DNA of 64,000 nucleotides. Source: Ceratotherium simum simum. Taxonomy: Eukaryota; Chordata; Mammalia; Perissodactyla; Rhinocerotidae. Positions 35,541 through 47,257 of this stretch are shown here, piece by piece. The stretch covers positions 11,852,532 through 11,916,531 of the forward strand of contig NW_004454207.1 of the NCBI RefSeq assembly GCF_000283155.1, read 5' to 3'. Made by a program: the position numbers and the translations under genes. Below the pieces are notes generated by a model that saw only the letters and a list, made by a program, of their open reading frames with translations, did not search any database and was not told the DNA's origin. The first letter of the stretch is position 1. Every line of letters starts with the position of its first letter.

Positions 35541-36436
35541 TTAATACAATAATTAAACAACCACACGTCCGATGGAAGAATGCTGGGAAATAGTCAGACT
35601 TTATTTCATTTCCTTGATATAACTTTGACATCCGAGTTCAGTGTTGGTTGACTGGCGTGTGCGTCTCTTAGCTTGGCATTCTCATTTAATAATGTAGTCA
35701 CAGCTGTAAAACTTGAGATACTGTCACAAGAGACAGAGAGAGCTGAGGCAGAACTAAAATGCTATGAGACTATTAGCCCTTTGGGGTGAAAGAAATATTA
35801 AAAAGTCAACCATTGCCCTAGGTTTCCACACCAGGGTCCTTTACAGATTTAACAAAAGGCTACTTTAATTTGCAGCCCCGGAAGATACCCTAATGAGACT
35901 GGAAAAGAAAGATTGCCCTGCATGCCTTATTCTCTCCCATTCGGAAGCTGGGAAAAATTGAGCAATTTGCATTTAACATCTTTTTCAAGGTCATTGACAG
36001 TAACGTTTGTTTACTGGTTTTTACTCCCTAGGATTCTGAAGGGGAAGGGGAGAAGAAAACATATATTTAAGTTAGCCATATTAATGAAATTCTTTAAAAA
36101 AAAATGCCACTGTAGCCCAATGCTACTAAGTGCTGATATTTGAAAATTTGTGAAGACCCCAATCGAACACAAGCAGAGAGCAATCCAAGAGATCCAACTT
36201 CTATTCACAATTACAACTTAACTTTTTGTGAGTGACCTTGCACTTCAGGTTGCCTCCCTTTAAGAGATATTAATATTCAATAGTTTCCCCAAAATAGCAA
36301 AATAATTTGAGTTGGTATAATGCATAAAGGAGAAATACCTTTTTAAAGATCTCCTCAAATGAAAAACCAAGTTTCCAAAAATCTGTTTTTCCGGTATGAA
36401 TAATCTTACCTTCATTCTTTAGCCTTTACTTGAATT
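35541..36436. other. Repeat-poor block
   Basis: About 0.9 kb with no recognisable mobile element between the decayed L1 region and the next ERE. Frames are short (60-76 codons) and antisense to each other. It contains the motif cluster at 35,965-36,014 and an E-box CAGCTG near 35,702. I infer a possible conserved non-coding element but cannot test conservation here. Confidence 0.4.
35965..36014. promoter_or_regulatory. Candidate enhancer motif cluster
   Basis: Within 50 bp: an exact POU octamer ATTTGCAT (35,965-35,972), an exact extended nuclear-receptor half site TCAAGGTCA of the SF-1/ERR type (35,985-35,993), a TGACAG of the MEIS/TGIF type (35,995-36,000) and a forkhead core TGTTTAC (36,008-36,014). 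The motifs are seen directly. Regulatory activity is inference; no promoter or gene is adjacent. Confidence 0.3.
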
Positions 36437-36451
36437 CAAAAATGTAATGTA

Positions 36452-36700
36452 GGGGCTGGCCCAGTGGTATAGTGGTTAAGTTCACGCACTCTGCTTCCGT
36501 GGCCCGGGGTTCGCAGGTTCCGATCCTGGGCACGGACCTACGTGCCGCTCATCAAGCCACGCTGTGGCGGCGTCCCACATACAAAATAGAGGAAGATTGG
36601 CATGGATGTTAGCTTACCGACAATCTTCCTCAAGCAAAAAGAGGAAGATTGGCAACAGATGTTAGCTCAGGGCCAATCGTCCTCACTAAAAAAAAAAAAA
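36452..36700 (+). mobile_element. ERE SINE
   Basis: Forward ERE, well preserved: head GGGGCTGGCCCAGTGGTATA, B-box region GGTTCCGATCC, body, two 3' modules, 13-A tail. The flanks AAAAATGTAATGTA (36,438-36,451) and AAAAATGTATACGTTA suggest a target duplication with a small indel. Confidence 0.94.
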
Positions 36701-36814
36701 TGTATACGTTAGGATCTCCTCAAGAAAAGATGCATCAAGAAGCAGGCAAAGTGAAATTCAGAAATACATAATTTTCTCCTGGTTGGTAGTTGCAATTAGA
36801 GAGAGAATTCCAGT

Positions 36815-37080
36815 GATAATAATAGGAACTATTAAGTATGTATTAACTTTGGTTAGTACTTAACTACGTGCCAGACACTCGTTTAAGTACTTTAATGTAT
36901 TAACTCATTTAACCCTTACAACAACCCTATGGTGCCAATGTTACTCCTTTTTACAGAACCTTAGGAACTGATAGATGAAGTAATTTTCTCAAGGTCACAG
37001 AGCTAGTAAGTGGTAGAACAGAGATTCAAACCTAAGCAGTCCAGCTCCAGAACCTGTAGTCTTAATCACAATTCAGCACA
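36815..37080 (-). mobile_element. MIR SINE, near full length
   Basis: Reverse MIR covering nearly the whole consensus: 'ttaactacgtgccagacactcgtttaagtac', 'attaactcatttaacccttacaacaaccctatgg', 'ctcaaggtcacagagctagtaagtgg', 'gcagtccagctccagaacctgtagtcttaatcac'. The best preserved MIR in the window. Confidence 0.9.
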
Positions 37081-37304
37081 CTTCATTAAAAAAATATCAC
37101 CAGAAGGGAGACTTAAGCAATTGGCTGAAGTAGGTTATTTTTTATGGTAAGCTTTGATTGGTCAACAACATTCTTAATTTTTCCTGGTCTTCCATAACCA
37201 CTGTCTGAACCATGTATCCCTTTTGCAAGAAGCTAGGAGAGCTCCTTTCCAGAAAGTTACTTAAAATTCTCAGGCTTTAGTTTTCTTATCTATAAAGTGA
37301 AGAT

Positions 37305-37372
37305 ATCACAGATCCACAATCCGTAGTCCACAATTCCAAAATCCAAAATGCTTTAGAAACCAAAAGTATTTT
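37305..37372. mobile_element. Possible DNA-transposon fragment
   Basis: 'ccacaattccaaaatccaaaatgctttag' resembles a mammalian transposon terminus with the 'atccgaaatccaaaatgct' theme. Very short. Confidence 0.35.
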
Positions 37373-39549
37373 TTCATTCAGCCAATTCATCTGACCCGAA
37401 CTCATTTGACAGTCTCCTCACCTTTCCTTCCTTGTCCTCCCATCCAATCTTATTTTGTGAAGTTTTCTCTGGAGCCTCCTGCTCTTTCCAGACTGAGCCA
37501 AATGCTCTTCCTCTGTGCTCCAATAGCATTTCAGGTTAGATTAGGCTATGTAGGAGTGTGTTTTAGTCAACAGTCTTCTCCACCTACCTACTCTCCTCCT
37601 TTCCTCGTCCTTTTAGTTAGAAATCATCCACAATGCTCTCCTCAGAGATACAAAATAAATGATGTTCAAATTCAGAGTTTAAGTTATCCAAAGTACAAAA
37701 ATTGTTAAGCTATAGTAAAGCAAAACATGGTCTTAGGAAACCCTAATAAAGTATCTCTGGATACAAGGGTATGTAGGGAAAACATCACTTCTGTCTCTGA
37801 GACTAGCACTAATTAGTTTTAACATTTAATAAGGTAAGAAGTCAGGGCATGAAATTTGTGCAGGCACATTTCTACAACTTATACTAGATTGTTGGGCACT
37901 GATGGAAAGAATGACTATAATAGGATTTATTACAGAAGAAGAATTCCACAGTGAATATTCAAGTAAGTCAGGTAGTTGGCAGCCTTTTCATGGAGAAATA
38001 GTGTCTTAATTTTTTCCCAGAAAAAAATAAATTACTCATAATTGAGTTTATTAACTAAAAGACGGTATAAAAACATCATAGATTGTTATAGTTTCATTTC
38101 TGGACTATATGAAATTTAAAATGTGTTTTTCCAAAATGCAATGGTTTTAAAGTGGCAATTTGTTTTACAACCCATAAGTTTTGTCAATTAATGCATGGTG
38201 GTTTCAGTTTGCAGCTCTCAGCATGATCAGCATGAAGAGAATAAACTGACTATCAGGTTTTGAAACTGTGAGTTTATTGTGGTATTCAATGCCTTTTTAT
38301 TTTTAAACAGAGAGACAAGCTAATTTGCTTTCTTTTTTCAGTAGGACATTGGCTCATATGTAATGCCTGTTCATAAACAAATGCCCTGTAACACTAATAG
38401 CATATGTTGTAAAATTCGAAAAGGCCTTTTGAGGAGTTGAATGCTGAATTTTTCTGCAAGGTACAAAATGACACAGGTAATCAGGTTTACCTTAGGGAAC
38501 AGTCATTCAAAATTAGCATCCTACAAGATGACAAATCCATAAGATATGATGGTATATGAAATCAATCCTTTTAATGTTTCACTAAATTATAACATGCTAC
38601 CCAAGGGTTCATTGCATTTTGAAATTTGGTTTGTTCAGCTATGAGAAACAAATGGAAACAAGCCAGACAAATCTCCTTAATGTATTCAATGGTCTTATCT
38701 AATTCAGAGCTTTACCTCCTTTGTTGGGATAAAACTACTTTGATGCTACATTTTCCTAAGTAATATAGCAAGTATCTAACCAATACAGTGGTTCTATTCA
38801 CTAGTAGGCTTACCTGTCCTGAATAAGTAACCTCATAAAGTCTTTTCTTTTTCTCCTTGCTTCTACTCACCACTTCTCCCACAGTGGGAGAAAAAAGTCT
38901 TTGCAATAGACTTATGCCAATTTCCAAATGCCTTGTTTATATCTTTACACACATAGTTTATCATTTATGTCATAGTTCTCCCACCACCATTTTCTTATTT
39001 CCGCCATGGTTTATTCTCTCCTTTCTGGTCACACTTCAATGTGTCATATGGGTGACACAAAGCTGAAGTGGCTTAGTTTATAGACCATGAAATTTTGATG
39101 ACAGTTAGGTTAATTTTGCATGAAGATCAAGGGGCCAAAGCTGCAAAAGTCATTCATAGGAAATAACTTTGCAAGTGGAAGGTTACTGTCTAGTTTAACT
39201 GGGCCCAGCTCTTTGCCTGAGATTATTTCAAATTGCGTTATTCATAGCACACTTCCTGTTTGTGACAGTGTTTTTCTTTCCAAAACTTTGATAGTTTAAA
39301 AATGGCGGCTTCTGTATGATTGATTCATTTATTCAGTCATTGAAAATATAATGTCCCTCTCTAAAATAAAGTCTGGATCTAACTAGATAAGTAAGCAGGT
39401 GAAAAGCTGGGTTTTTTCTTTTCACAATTATCAAATTTTATTTTCCAAACACCCATAGCCGCATGATTTTCTGCAAGGCTCTCTTTAAGTCTAAGAGAAC
39501 CAGTTAGTAATTCCAGCATAGTGGCTATCAAGATACAATCAAATTACAG
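37373..39549. other. Unassigned DNA, repeat-poor
   Basis: About 2.2 kb without a named repeat, gene or RNA. The 100-codon plus frame at 37,406-37,708 is Ser/Pro/Phe-rich with no recognised domain. Confidence 0.4.
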
Positions 39550-39680
39550 TGATTCAGTCATTCATTGATTCATTCACAAAAATTCTGGACATGAAATAGC
39601 AAAAGGAACACAGTTTGTGCCCTCAGGGAGGCAGCACCCTAGTGGGAAAGAAATTTTTTTATCACATAAATTAAAAAATA
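39550..39680 (-). mobile_element. L2 3' end
   Basis: Reverse L2: 'cagtcattcattgattcattcac', 'aaaaggaacacagtttgtgccctcagggaggcagcaccctagtggg'. Confidence 0.65.
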
Positions 39681-39696
39681 TTTTATTATTAGGTAT

Positions 39697-39885
39697 TTAT
39701 TGCTGTATAACAAACTACCTCAAAACCTAGTAACTTAAACATTTATAATCTCACAGTTTCTATGGGTAAGGAAATCAGGAATGCCTTAGCTAGATGGTTT
39801 TGACTCGGAGTCTCTCATATGGCTGGAGTCAAGATGTCAGCTAAGGTTGTAGTCATTTGTTAGATTGACTGGAGATCCCGGTTTG
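39697..39885 (-). mobile_element. MLT1-like LTR fragment
   Basis: Reverse LTR 3' part: 'attgctgtataacaaactacctcaaaacctagtaacttaaac', 'tctcacagtttctatgggtaaggaaatcagg', 'cttagctagatggttttgactc'. It breaks off at about 39,885, where different, unnamed repeat-like text ('tttgcctgagataatcctgg') begins. Confidence 0.7.
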
Positions 39886-40009
39886 CCTGAGATAATCCTG
39901 GTTATACCCTTTTTCCTGCCATAATTCTAATTAGGATTCTTTTCAATTTCAAAAATGTGCTGGATTGTACAATATATTCATCACTGAACTAATAAAGAAG
40001 CTATATCCA

Positions 40010-40242
40010 GAGCAGACTACTCCTAATTTGAAAAAAATGTCTGCTGTTTCAATTTCTTAGTCTCTCACCCCTTCCCACCCCCAACACACATAGAGTGGCT
40101 TTCCTTCCTTTCTGCTTTCGAGTTATCTCATCTTTCCATCAATTCTGAGAGCATCCAATATTTATTTAATAAATTTCCATTTGCTTAAGTTAACCCAAGT
40201 CAAGTTCTGTTGCTTGCAACTAAAGAATCCTAAACTGATATA
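40010..40242 (+). mobile_element. LTR 3' end, MaLR/ERVL-like
   Basis: Ends 'aataaatttccatttgcttaagttaacccaagtcaagttctgttgcttgcaactaaagaatcctaaactgata', the familiar terminal order of a mammalian LTR with an AATAAA signal. The 5' part is not recognised. Confidence 0.5.
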
Positions 40243-40955
40243 ACCACACTATGCTGATTTTGTTTTATGCTAAAAAGCAATGTACACTTATGGAAAGATT
40301 TTAAATCTATTGAGATAAGTGGAGGAGTTATATGTGCATTTTAAAACAGTTGCTTAGTTGCTACAGTGCAGAGAAGAATTAGAAGGGATGAGACTAGAAA
40401 TGAGAAAGCTAGTTGGGAGCTATTGCGGTAGTCTGCTTTTAAACTGATGATGCTGTAGACTAGGATATGGGTTATGAAGATAGGGAGATGTAATGGATTC
40501 AAGAGATTTAAGAGGTGAAACTGACAGGACTTAGTGGTGGAATAGATATAGAAAGAAAAGACATAGATATTAAGGACGGTTCCTATGTTTTTGGCTTGTC
40601 TAAAGGATGCATGATGAGTCTATTAACTGTAACAGAAGATAAAGGAAGAGAATCAGATATGTGAGTTTGAGGTTCCTTTGAGATATTCTAGAAGGGAAAT
40701 TGAGCAGGCAGTTGAACACACGTAATGGGGAGCACTGAGGAATGATCTGGGCTAGAGAGATATTTGCATGTCATCTTCCTTCAGAGAGTAAAAAAAAAAA
40801 AAGCCACTAATGGGGTGAGATCACATAGATCGGTGCTTAACTCTGGCTGAATATTAGGATCACCTGAGGAGTTGTTTTTACAAAAGTTAATGCCTGGGCC
40901 CAGAGATTCTGATTTAATTGTGGTAGGACTACTACATTTAGACACCTCTACATGA

Positions 40956-43594
40956 ATAAAGATTTGAGCAGAAATAAATGAAACGGAGAACAGGAAAACA
41001 ATAGAAAAGATTAACAAAACTAAGAGTTGGTTCTTTGAAAAGATAAACAAAATTGACAAACCTTTAGCTAGACAAACTAAGAAAACAAAAACAGAGGACC
41101 CAAATCAATAAAATTATAAATGAACAAGGAGACACTACAACTGATACCACAGAAATATGAAGCATCATAGGAGACTACTATAAACAACTATACCAACAAA
41201 CTGGACAACTTAGAAGAAATGTATAGATTCCTAGTAACACACAACCTACCAAGACTGAATCATAAAGAAATAGAAAATCTGAACAGACCAATAACAAGTA
41301 AGGAGACTGAATCTGTAATCAAAAACCTCCCAACAAAGAAAAGCCCAAGACCAGAATGCTTCATTGGTGATATTTACCAAACATTTAAAGAGGAATTAAG
41401 GCCAATTCCCCTCAAACTATTACAAAAAATTCAAGAGGAGGGAACACTCCCAAACTCATTTTATGAGGCTTGCATTTCCCTGATACCAAAGCCAGATAAA
41501 GACAACACACACACACAAAATCACGGGCCAATATCCTTGATGAATATAGATGCAAACATTTTCAACAAAGTACTAGCAAACCAAATTCAGAAGCACATTA
41601 CAAGGATCATACTCCATGATCATGTGGGATTCATCCCTGGGACACAAGGATAGTTCAACATATGCAAATCAATCAATGTGATACACCACTTTAATAGAAT
41701 AAAAGATATAAACCATATAATCATCTCAATAGATGCAGAAAAAGCATTTGACAAAATTCAACATCCATTCATGATAAAAACTCTCAACAAATTAGGTATA
41801 GAAGGAATGTACCTCAACATAATAAAGGCGATATATGACAAGCCCACAGGTAACATCATAGTCAATGTTGAAAGGTTGAAAGCTTTTCCTCTAAGATCAG
41901 AAGCAAGACAAGAGTGCCCATTTTCACCACTCTTATTCAACACAGTACTGGAAGTCCTAGCCAGAACAATCAGGGAAGAAAAAATAAAATAAAATACATC
42001 AGAATTGGAAAGGAAGAAGTAAAATTGTCTCTATTTGCAAATGACATGATTTTATATATAGAAAACCCTAAAGATTCCACTAAAAAACTGTTAGACCTAA
42101 TCACCAAACTCAGTAAAGTTACAGGATACAAGATCAACATACAAAAATCAATAGAATTTCTATATATTAACAATGAATTATCTGAAAAAAATAAAGAAAA
42201 CAATTCCATTTACGATAGCATCAGAAACAATAAAATATCTAGGAATAAATTTAACCAAGAAGGTGAAATATCTCTCCACTGAAAACTATAAGACATTGAT
42301 GAAAGAAATTGAAGAAGACACAAATAAAGGGAAAGATATTCCATGTTCAAGAATTAGAAGAATTAATATTGTTAAAATGTCCATACTACCCAAAGCCATC
42401 TATAGATTCAATGCAATCCCTATCAAGAGTCCAATGGCATTTTTTTTTTACAGAAATAGGAAAAACAATCTTAAAATTTGTATGGGACCTCAAGACTTCA
42501 AATAGCCAAAGCAAAAGTGAGAAACAAGAACAAAGCTGAACACATCACGCTTCCTGATTTTGAACTATATTGCAAAGCTATAGTAATCAAAACAGTATGG
42601 TACTAGCATAAAAACAGACACAAAGACAATCAAACAGATCGAGAGTCCAGAAATAAACCCATGCATATATGGTCAACCAATATTTGACAAGGGTGTCAAG
42701 AATACTCAATGAAGAAAAGACAGTCTCTTTAATAAATGGTGCTGGGAAAATTGGATATTCACATGCAAAAGAATGAAACTAGACCCCTATCTCACACTAT
42801 TGACAAAAATTAACTCAAAATGGATTAAAGACTTAAATGTAAGACCTCAAACCATAAAATTCCTCGAAGAAAACATAGGAGAAAAGCCCCTTGACATGAG
42901 TCTTGGCAATGATTTTCTGGATATGACACCTAAAGCACAAGCAACAAGATCAAAAATAAACAAGTGGGACTACATCAAACTAAAAAGCTTTTGCACAGCA
43001 AAGAAACAGTCAACAAAATGAAAAGGGAAGCTACGGGATGGAAGAAAATATTTGCAAACCACACATCTAATAAGGGTTAATATCCATATTATATAAAGAA
43101 CTCATACAAGTCAATAGCAAAAAAAAACAATTCTAATAAAAAATGGGCAAAGGACCTGAATAAATATTTTCCAAAGCAAATATTCAAATGGCCAACAGGT
43201 ACACGAAATGGTGCTAACATCACTGATTATTAGGGAAATGCAAATCAAAACCACAATGAAATATCACCTCACAACTTTTAGAATGGCTATCATAAAAAGA
43301 CAAGAGATAACAAATCCCAGCAAGTGCAAAAGGGAACCCTTGTGCACTGTTGGTGGGAATGCAAATTGGTACAGCCAGTATGGAAAATAGTATGGAAGTT
43401 CCTCAAAAAATTAAAAATAGAACTACCATATGATCCAGGAATTTCAGAGTACATACATTGAAAGGAAACAAAATGACTATCCTGAAGAATTATCTTCACC
43501 CCCATGTTCATTGCAGCATTATTTACGATAACCAAGACAACATAGAAACAACCTAAGTGTCCATTGACTAATGAATGGATAAAGAAAATGTGAT

Positions 43595-43672
<78 letters not shown>

Positions 43673-44167
43673 TTTGGCCATAAAAAGGAAGGAAATCTTG
43701 CCTTTTGAGAAAATATGGACGGACCTTGAAGACATTATGCTAAGTGAAATAAGTCAGAGAAAGAAATATTGTGTGATCTCACTTATATGTGGAATGTAAA
43801 GAAACTGAACTCATAGAAACAGAGGTCAGATTTGTGGTTGCCAGAGACAGCAGGTGCGGGGTCGGGGTGGGAGAATTGGGTGAAGGTAATCAAAAGGTAC
43901 AAACTTGCAGTTACAAGTTCTGGTGATGTAATGTACAACATGACTACTATAGCTGACAACACTGTTTCTATACTTGAAAGTTGCTAAGAGAGTAAATCTA
44001 AAAAGTTCTCATGACAGGGAAAAATATTTTGTATGTGAGGTGATGGATGTTAACTCCACGTATTATGGTAATCATTTCACAATATACACATATCAAATCA
44101 TCACATTGTAAACCTTAAACTTATACAGTGTTATATGTCAATCATATCTCAATAAAACTGGAAAAAA
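40956..44167 (+). mobile_element. 5'-truncated L1, dead ORF2
   Basis: A 3.2 kb L1 starting just before the reverse-transcriptase domain, with no ORF1 or endonuclease. The perfect 14-bp duplication ACACCTCTACATGA (40,942-40,955; 44,168-44,181) defines it. ORF2 pieces: 41,219-41,653 ending at an in-frame TAG (41,651) where a Trp codon is usual; 41,654-41,992 with the motif IDAEKAFD; then a frameshift in an A-run to the frame holding the catalytic loop, which reads FAND (42,034-42,045) instead of FADD; then more shifts at about 42,280 and 42,470. The C-terminal part (42,773-43,021) has the [10 protein letters not shown] end. A (TA)n expansion lies at 43,599. The 3' UTR ends in CAATAAAAC and a short A tail. 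Non-functional. Confidence 0.93.
43599..43669. repeat. (TA)35 microsatellite in L1
   Basis: 71 bp of uninterrupted TA dinucleotides, placed where related L1s have a short GTATATATATA run near the end of ORF2. Translated in frame it gives only Tyr/Ile, so the frame covering it (43,575-43,799) is not a gene. Confidence 0.97.
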
Positions 44168-45386
44168 ACACCTCTACATGATTTTAAGAATCCTCTAGGG
44201 TTGAGAAGTACTATATAGTAAGCATATGGAATGAGAAAAGACGGGCTAAGACTGAATCTTGAAAAACTTCAACATTTACTGGCCAGTTAAGATGACCTGG
44301 CAAATGAGACAGAGAGGAAGCACCCAGAGAGATAGGGATGAAACAAACAAAACAAACAGGAGGTGTTCAATTGAAACCTGAGAACCAAAGCATGGCTGTT
44401 TCAACAGGGAGAAAATGGTCAATTTTGCCAAATTGACTGCTGAGAGGTAAGTTCAGATGATAACTAAGAAAAGTCCATCATAAATAGTGATATTGTTGAC
44501 CTTATGGAGAAATATCTTACTTTACTGATAAGACTGAAAGCCAGATTGAAGTGGGCTGGGGAATAGGTTGGTGGTGAATAATGGAGAAAGATGGTAGAAA
44601 CAACTCTTAGTGGAAAGAGAGCTGGAGGTGGCTGAGTAGTCAAGTAAGGTGTTTTGCTTTCTTACATATGATAGACCTGAATTAGTTTAAAAGCCAGTGG
44701 AATGTATTCAACTGACAGGAAGAAAAAAAACAAATATGCAAGAAAGGGATAAATACAAGAGAGTGTAAAGCTCCTGAAAATTTGGGATCTTAGTGGGATC
44801 CTAAAAGCAAATGGGGGGCTTAACCTCAAGTAAGGAGAACATCTTCTCCATGAATCCAGGAGGGAAGAGAAGTGTGTAAGAGCAAATACCAGTGGCTATA
44901 TTTTGAACTGAAAACATAAGAAAGTTCCAGTCTGATAACATAATTTTTCTCTAAAGTATAAGGCAAGGTATGGGTTGAGAATAGGGTGGGAGGGACATGT
45001 GCTAGGCAAAAGCTTGTGGAGAGTGGCTAACAATTGGAAAGGTTTTTAGGGAGGATAAAGGAGTGAGCTGATCAGAGAAACCGAGTGGAAGTGCCAAGCA
45101 GTGTGAAGGATTCTTTTAAGAAAAGTTATTAATTTATTGAGAAACAAGTAAAAGAACCAAGTTCATCCAGAAATGGATTTTTTTTCCAGATAGGAGCAAC
45201 AAAAGGAAAGGAGGACAAGGAAATTCCATATGGTAATGAAACAGAGTTATGGATATGGTGTGCCATGGAATCTAAGTTGGATGAGGAGAGAAAGAAAAAA
45301 GAAGTTGATAGATTAGGAAAAAACAGAAGCCCTGATAGCGTCAAAGAATAAACAAGGTCCATATGGGGGTTTTGGATAACATTTTT

Positions 45387-45624
45387 GTGCGTGTGTGAGG
45401 AAGATCAGCCCTGAGCTAACACCCGATGCCAATCTTCCTCTTTTTGCTGAGGAATGGTACTGGGCTAACATCCGTGCCCATCTTCCTCTGCTCTACATGG
45501 GATGCCGCCACAGCATGGCTTGACATGAGGTGCATCGGTCCGCGCCCAGGATCTGAACCTGCAAACCCCGGGCCATGGAAGTGGAGCGCGCGCACTTAAC
45601 TGCTGTGCCACCGGGCCAGCCCCC
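45387..45624 (-). mobile_element. ERE SINE
   Basis: Reverse ERE: T/G-rich tail, two antisense modules, body with GGATCTGAACC, CG-rich head (GGAGCGCGCGCACTTAAC) and terminus GGGCCAGCCCC. Duplication TTGGATAACATTTTT (45,372-45,386) / TTGGATAACTTTTTA (45,625-45,639), nearly perfect. Confidence 0.95.
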
Positions 45625-45639
45625 TTGGATAACTTTTTA

Positions 45640-46249
45640 ATTATAAACCTCAGTGGTATTTCATTCAAAACACTAATATTTAATTTCATTGATGGAAGAA
45701 CTTTCCTGTTTTGCTTTGACTATGGTAATGTGAGAAAGGAATGGAGCAAAAGGTTTTTCATTATCTTTCATCCAAAACTAGTGGAGCTTTAAATCCTTTG
45801 ATAAAGAAAAGCAAAGGAAAAAAGGGAAGAAATGGAAAGAAAAGAAGGAAATTACAGTCCTATAATTTAAACTGGACAATTCCAAATTAAACCAAATGTA
45901 GAATAAAAAATGACAGAACATTGCGATGCCGTAAGCAGTTAAATTGCTTATCAGTCAGCCACTAAATGTGTATGATGCTCCTACGGAGCTCCTACTTACA
46001 GGCTTTGCCGTACAAGCTAGGTACAGAACATTCCATCCTGACAGGGACACAGTTCGGGGTCTGTCCAGGAACCTACAGATCAGAAGGTATCCCAAGGCCT
46101 GCTACTACTAAAAGTAAATAATTTGAAGCATCCCTAGTTGGAGCCTCTAAGATCCAGGATAGTTTCGGAGCTTCTTAGCTGTTTTGCCTGAATAGTTAGA
46201 CTCAAGAGGTATAAGTGAATCTAGAGAAAGGCAGGTCAATCATTAGTTG
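45640..46249. other. Unassigned DNA
   Basis: A purine-rich stretch at about 45,800-45,855. Otherwise no feature recognised. Confidence 0.4.
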
Positions 46250-46705
46250 ATAAATATTTTCATAAAATTTTCTATATGCCAGTCATCATACTAGGTGCTG
46301 GGGATACTGTAGCTGACAAAACAGAAATGGTTTGTTTCTTCATGGAGCCTAACACATACACAGGAAGACAGATGTTAAATAATCACTAATATTAAAGTAA
46401 ATAATTAAGCTGTCCAAAGGGCTACAGTGAAAGAGGATGTACATTCAATGAATATTTAGGAATATTTGGGATTTATTAACCCTGGAGTAGGGGGAAGAGG
46501 TGTTAGAGAGGAAGAATTCAACAAGGACACCCACATTTGCAACTTGGTGGTGTGGGTGGCATTTACTAAGATAGAGAATCTAAAAGAGGTGCCTGTTTGG
46601 GAAAGGAAAGTGCTGAATTCAGTTTTGGACATGTTGCATTTGAGATGCTTATTAAACAACCTAGTGCAGATATATACTAAACAGTGGATAAAAGGATCTA
46701 GAGCT
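46250..46705 (-). mobile_element. L2 3' end and ORF fragment
   Basis: Reverse L2: 'atatgccagtcatcatactaggtgctggggatactgtagctgac', 'catggagcctaacac', then 'gtgggtggcatttactaagatagagaa' and 'gttttggacatgttgcatttgagatgcttatta'. The 80-codon frame here is antisense L2. Confidence 0.8.
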
Positions 46706-46800
46706 TAGCAGAATTATCCAGGCTGGAAAGATAAATTTTTCTCATAGCTGCCACTTGGCTCAAAGGAGTCTCAGATCTAACCACCGCTGCCATCAATGTT

Positions 46801-46842
46801 CAATTGATGAAGGCAGTGTGGCAATTGATGAAGGCAAAGAGG
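46801..46842. repeat. 21-bp tandem duplication
   Basis: CAATTGATGAAGGCAGTGTGG followed directly by CAATTGATGAAGGCAAAGAGG, two copies with three mismatches. Confidence 0.85.
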
Positions 46843-46949
46843 GAAGATATCCTCTTTCAGAATTCCTTTCATCACATGCCAGTCCAGTTCAATAATCAAA
46901 GCTGGTTTTAAGGAAAATTATGACAGAGGCAATAGGCACCTTCAATACA

Positions 46950-47255
46950 TCCTCCACGCATTACCATGGTAATCTTTCTAAAACATAGGTTTATGACATT
47001 ACCTTCCCTTTGATCCACAGGATAAAAACTAAGCTTCTAAATGTGGAGTTCAGGATGTTTTATCACCTGGCTTGATTTCCTTCCATGAGGCCCATGATCT
47101 CCAGGACCCATTCAATGTCATACACTTTTTTTCTGCAACCACATCAACCTCCTTGCTCATGTCCCCATACCTTATTCATGTTGGCATTTCTTCCTCAAAT
47201 ACCTTTTGTCCCCTTGTTCTGTCTGGAAAACTCCCAGTCTTCCCTCAAGATCCTG
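46950..47255 (+). mobile_element. L2 fragment
   Basis: Forward L2: 'acattaccttccctttgatccacaggataaaaact', 'ggatgttttatcacctggcttg', 'acatcaacctccttgctcatgtccc', 'ggcatttcttcctcaaatacc', 'ctcaagatcctgtttcat'. The 150-codon frame across 47,085-47,537 (the longest in the window) begins in this repeat, has no domain and is not a gene. Confidence 0.7.
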
Positions 47256-47257
47256 TT

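Larger units (their letters stand above)
40831..44212 (-). mobile_element. MER5A-like hAT element split by L1
   Basis: The left part (40,831-40,955) runs 'ggatcacctgaggagttg', 'tgcctgggcccagagattctgatttaatt'. The right part (44,182-44,212) runs 'ttaagaatcctctagggttgagaagtact'. The roughly 155-bp element is interrupted by the 3.2 kb L1. Possible 8-bp hAT duplication ACATAGAT (40,823-40,830) / ATATAGTA (44,213-44,220), 5/8. Confidence 0.75.
40320..45115 (-). mobile_element. L2 LINE, RT C-terminal region, interrupted
   Basis: Reverse-strand L2 in two parts: 40,320-40,830 and 44,213-about 45,115. Left markers: 'tgggagctattgcggtagtctg', 'aggacggttcctatgtttttggc', 'gtgagtttgaggttccttt'. Right markers: 'gaaaaacttcaacatttact', 'ccagttaagatgacctgg', 'ttgactgctgagaggtaagttcagatg', 'ccagattgaagtggg'. 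This is antisense L2 ORF sequence beyond the catalytic core. No open frame. It is split by a MER5A, itself split by an L1. Confidence 0.75.

Noticed and set aside
35965..36014. Claiming a proven enhancer
   Set aside because: Motif matches alone are not proof, so it is kept as a low-confidence candidate only.
41219..43021. Series of plus-strand frames (82-144 codons) resembling reverse transcriptase
   Set aside because: They are pieces of a frameshifted, stop-containing L1 ORF2 inside a transposon with target-site duplication, not host genes.
43575..43799. Frame with alternating Tyr-Ile repeats
   Set aside because: Translation of the (TA)35 microsatellite.
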